A stretch of DNA of 64,000 bases from Balneola sp. Its GTDB lineage: Bacteria > Bacteroidota > Rhodothermia > Balneolales > Balneolaceae. The stretch spans positions 52,808 to 116,807 of the forward strand of contig NZQV01000004.1 of the NCBI GenBank assembly GCA_002696035.1, given 5' to 3'. Of the stretch, positions 62,856 to 64,000 are shown piece by piece. A model generated the notes under the pieces. The model was not told the origin of the DNA. It worked only from the letters and a program-made list of their open reading frames with translations, and did no database searches. Position 1 is the stretch's first letter, and every line of letters begins with the position of its first letter. Both the position numbers and the translations under genes were made by a program.

Positions 62856-64000
62856 ATGCAGCTACAGACTAAAACAGTCAGACAGGGGATCAACAAAGCT
62901 TTTCTAAAAGAACCGGTAGAGCGACCGGAGTTTGATACTTTTAAAAATGCCCTATCAGGGTTACTGGATCAAATAGACCATGCGGTGGAAGCGGATGAGC
63001 ATGAAGAACATCTGAAAAACCTTTTGCCTCCCTTTTTTAAAGGTCTTGGTTTTGACGATTACAAGATCAATACCAGCGGCCGGATTGATTTGGCCATTTA
63101 TACCGGTACTAAGAAGAATGAACCGGTAGGGGTGTTGATGGAGGTCAAGCGTCCGGGGAATAAAGCCGAGATGATTAGCCGGAAAAACTTCAACAAGAAA
63201 GCGCTGCATGAAGCGGTATTGTATTACCTGGAGCAGCGAATAGAGGAAGAGAACACCGACCTGAAGCATGTGATCATCACCAATATGCACGATTGGTTTA
63301 TCTTTGACGCCCAGGAATTTGAACGCTGTTTTTACAAACCATCTGCCCTGAGAAAAACCTGGAGAAGCTGGAAAGCGGATCAAAAAGTATCGTCCAACAA
63401 TGATTTCATGTACAGTGAGATCGCAAAATTTGTAGAAACACAGGGTACTTCCATCACCGGACTATATGTGCCGCTGGATAAAACCCGGAAACTGCTGGGT
63501 GGGGAAGAAGGCAGCGAGTACGAAAAGAAACTCATTCCGCTGTTCAAGTTATTCACTCCGATCCATCTGCTGAAAGAGTCGTTTGCGAATGACAGCAACA
63601 GCCTGAACCGGGAATTCTATCGCGAACTGCTTTATATCCTTGGGCTTGAAGAGACCACGGAAGGCAACACCCGCTACATCCGTCGTGCAAGCGAAGAAAA
63701 TCGCAATCCCGGCTCCCTGGTTGAAAACACCATTCGGATTTTAGATGCGGAAGATCATTTTAGTACGCTACGGGAACCCCTCAAAAATTATGGCGAAAAC
63801 AAAGACGACCAGTTATTCGCCGTAGCCCTGGAACTTTGTATTACATGGATGAACCGGGTGCTGTTTCTCAAGTTATTGGAAGCCCAGCTATTCCGTTATC
63901 ACCGGGGGGATAAGAAATTCAAATTCCTGAACAGTGAAGAACTCAGTGGCTTTGACGCGTTGAATACTCTGTTCTTCCAGGCGCTTGCCCGAAGAACGGA
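62856..64000 (+). CDS. Type IIG restriction-modification enzyme, N-terminal part (runs off window)
   Basis: An open frame starts at the ATG at 62,856 and remains open to the window end, with 381 codons visible. The beginning MQLQTKTVRQGINKAF matches the DUF7149-type N-terminus of Eco57I-like proteins. A PD-(D/E)XK nuclease motif is seen: D78 in GRIDLAIYTG, E96 and K98 in MEVKRP. The methyltransferase and specificity parts would follow outside the window. Such enzymes cut DNA at a site and methylate the same site. Confidence 0.8.
   Translation, partial: MQLQTKTVRQGINKAFLKEPVERPEFDTFKNALSGLLDQIDHAVEADEHEEHLKNLLPPFFKGLGFDDYKINTSGRIDLAIYTGTKKNEPVGVLMEVKRPGNKAEMISRKNFNKKALHEAVLYYLEQRIEEENTDLKHVIITNMHDWFIFDAQEFERCFYKPSALRKTWRSWKADQKVSSNNDFMYSEIAKFVETQGTSITGLYVPLDKTRKLLGGEEGSEYEKKLIPLFKLFTPIHLLKESFANDSNSLNREFYRELLYILGLEETTEGNTRYIRRASEENRNPGSLVENTIRILDAEDHFSTLREPLKNYGENKDDQLFAVALELCITWMNRVLFLKLLEAQLFRYHRGDKKFKFLNSEELSGFDALNTLFFQALARRT

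Noticed and set aside
15888..64000. Second copy of the tRNA 3' end marking the right end of the island
   Set aside because: No convincing match was found by eye; the search needs a computer.
1..64000. CRISPR array
   Set aside because: No run of equal-length direct repeats with unique spacers was seen; the repeats found are hairpins or gene duplications.
1..64000. rRNA genes or origin of replication
   Set aside because: No rRNA-like sequence and no cluster of DnaA boxes was noticed.

Overview
The window looks like a chromosomal segment of a Bacteroidota-like marine bacterium, most plausibly Balneolota (Balneolaceae) by the style of its core genes. This assignment is inference: the S9 peptidase, Obg and DprA order, a baeRF-type protein, exported RHS proteins with PFGL-type cores and Bacteroidota-like promoter motifs all fit, but nothing here proves it. 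By eye the first 15 kb is richer in G+C than the rest, and the style changes at a tRNA gene followed by a tyrosine recombinase.

Positions 1-15,260 are housekeeping: the 3' end of a dipeptidyl-peptidase-IV-like S9 peptidase, obg, dprA, a GAF histidine kinase, a baeRF release-factor-like protein, a RAYT transposase inside two nearly identical repeat blocks, a phosphoglucomutase, a TonB-dependent receptor, a PhzF-like isomerase overlapping a TauE/SafE transporter, a small conserved hypothetical protein, a thioredoxin-like protein and pdxH. A family of small hairpins built on AAGC-NGGA-GCTT recurs between these genes.

Positions 15,814-17,294 hold a CAT-anticodon tRNA and an integrase, the usual left edge of a genomic island. 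Beyond it lies accessory DNA to the end of the window. From 17,950 to 54,991 there is a type II secretion / type IV pilus-like gene set in two parts: ATPase, secretin, GspL-, GspM- and GspC-like proteins, major pseudopilin and prepilin peptidase on the left; three minor pseudopilin-like proteins and the GspF platform protein on the right. Between the halves sit two paralogous RHS operons. In the first, the RHS polypeptide is split: shell proteins are separate genes, and the RHS core plus variable toxin end is a short, independently exported tip protein. Three complete tip cassettes follow one another, each with a different C-terminal domain and a different candidate immunity gene, with relics of a fourth and repeated recombination joints. 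The second operon is a diverged duplicate, carries its old leader and a scrap of the prepilin peptidase gene with it, and has a continuous shell and tip with two lamin-tail domains inserted. The reading proposed here is a contact or secretion apparatus with its own repertoire of polymorphic toxins.

The right side looks like a defence island. It has a P-loop ATPase with an HExxH metalloprotease and a divergent helical-domain gene (47.5-51.5 kb), a bacterial ubiquitin-like operon (multiubiquitin, E1, DUF6527; 55.7-57.6 kb), an XRE-ImmA/IrrE plus PIN pair with a palindromic operator and a divergent small ORF (57.7-59.6 kb), an unnamed three-gene operon with a PLD-like middle gene (60.0-62.4 kb), and the 5' part of a type IIG restriction-modification gene that runs off the window. 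Fragments of IS3 and IS256 elements and XRE regulator tails are scattered through the island.
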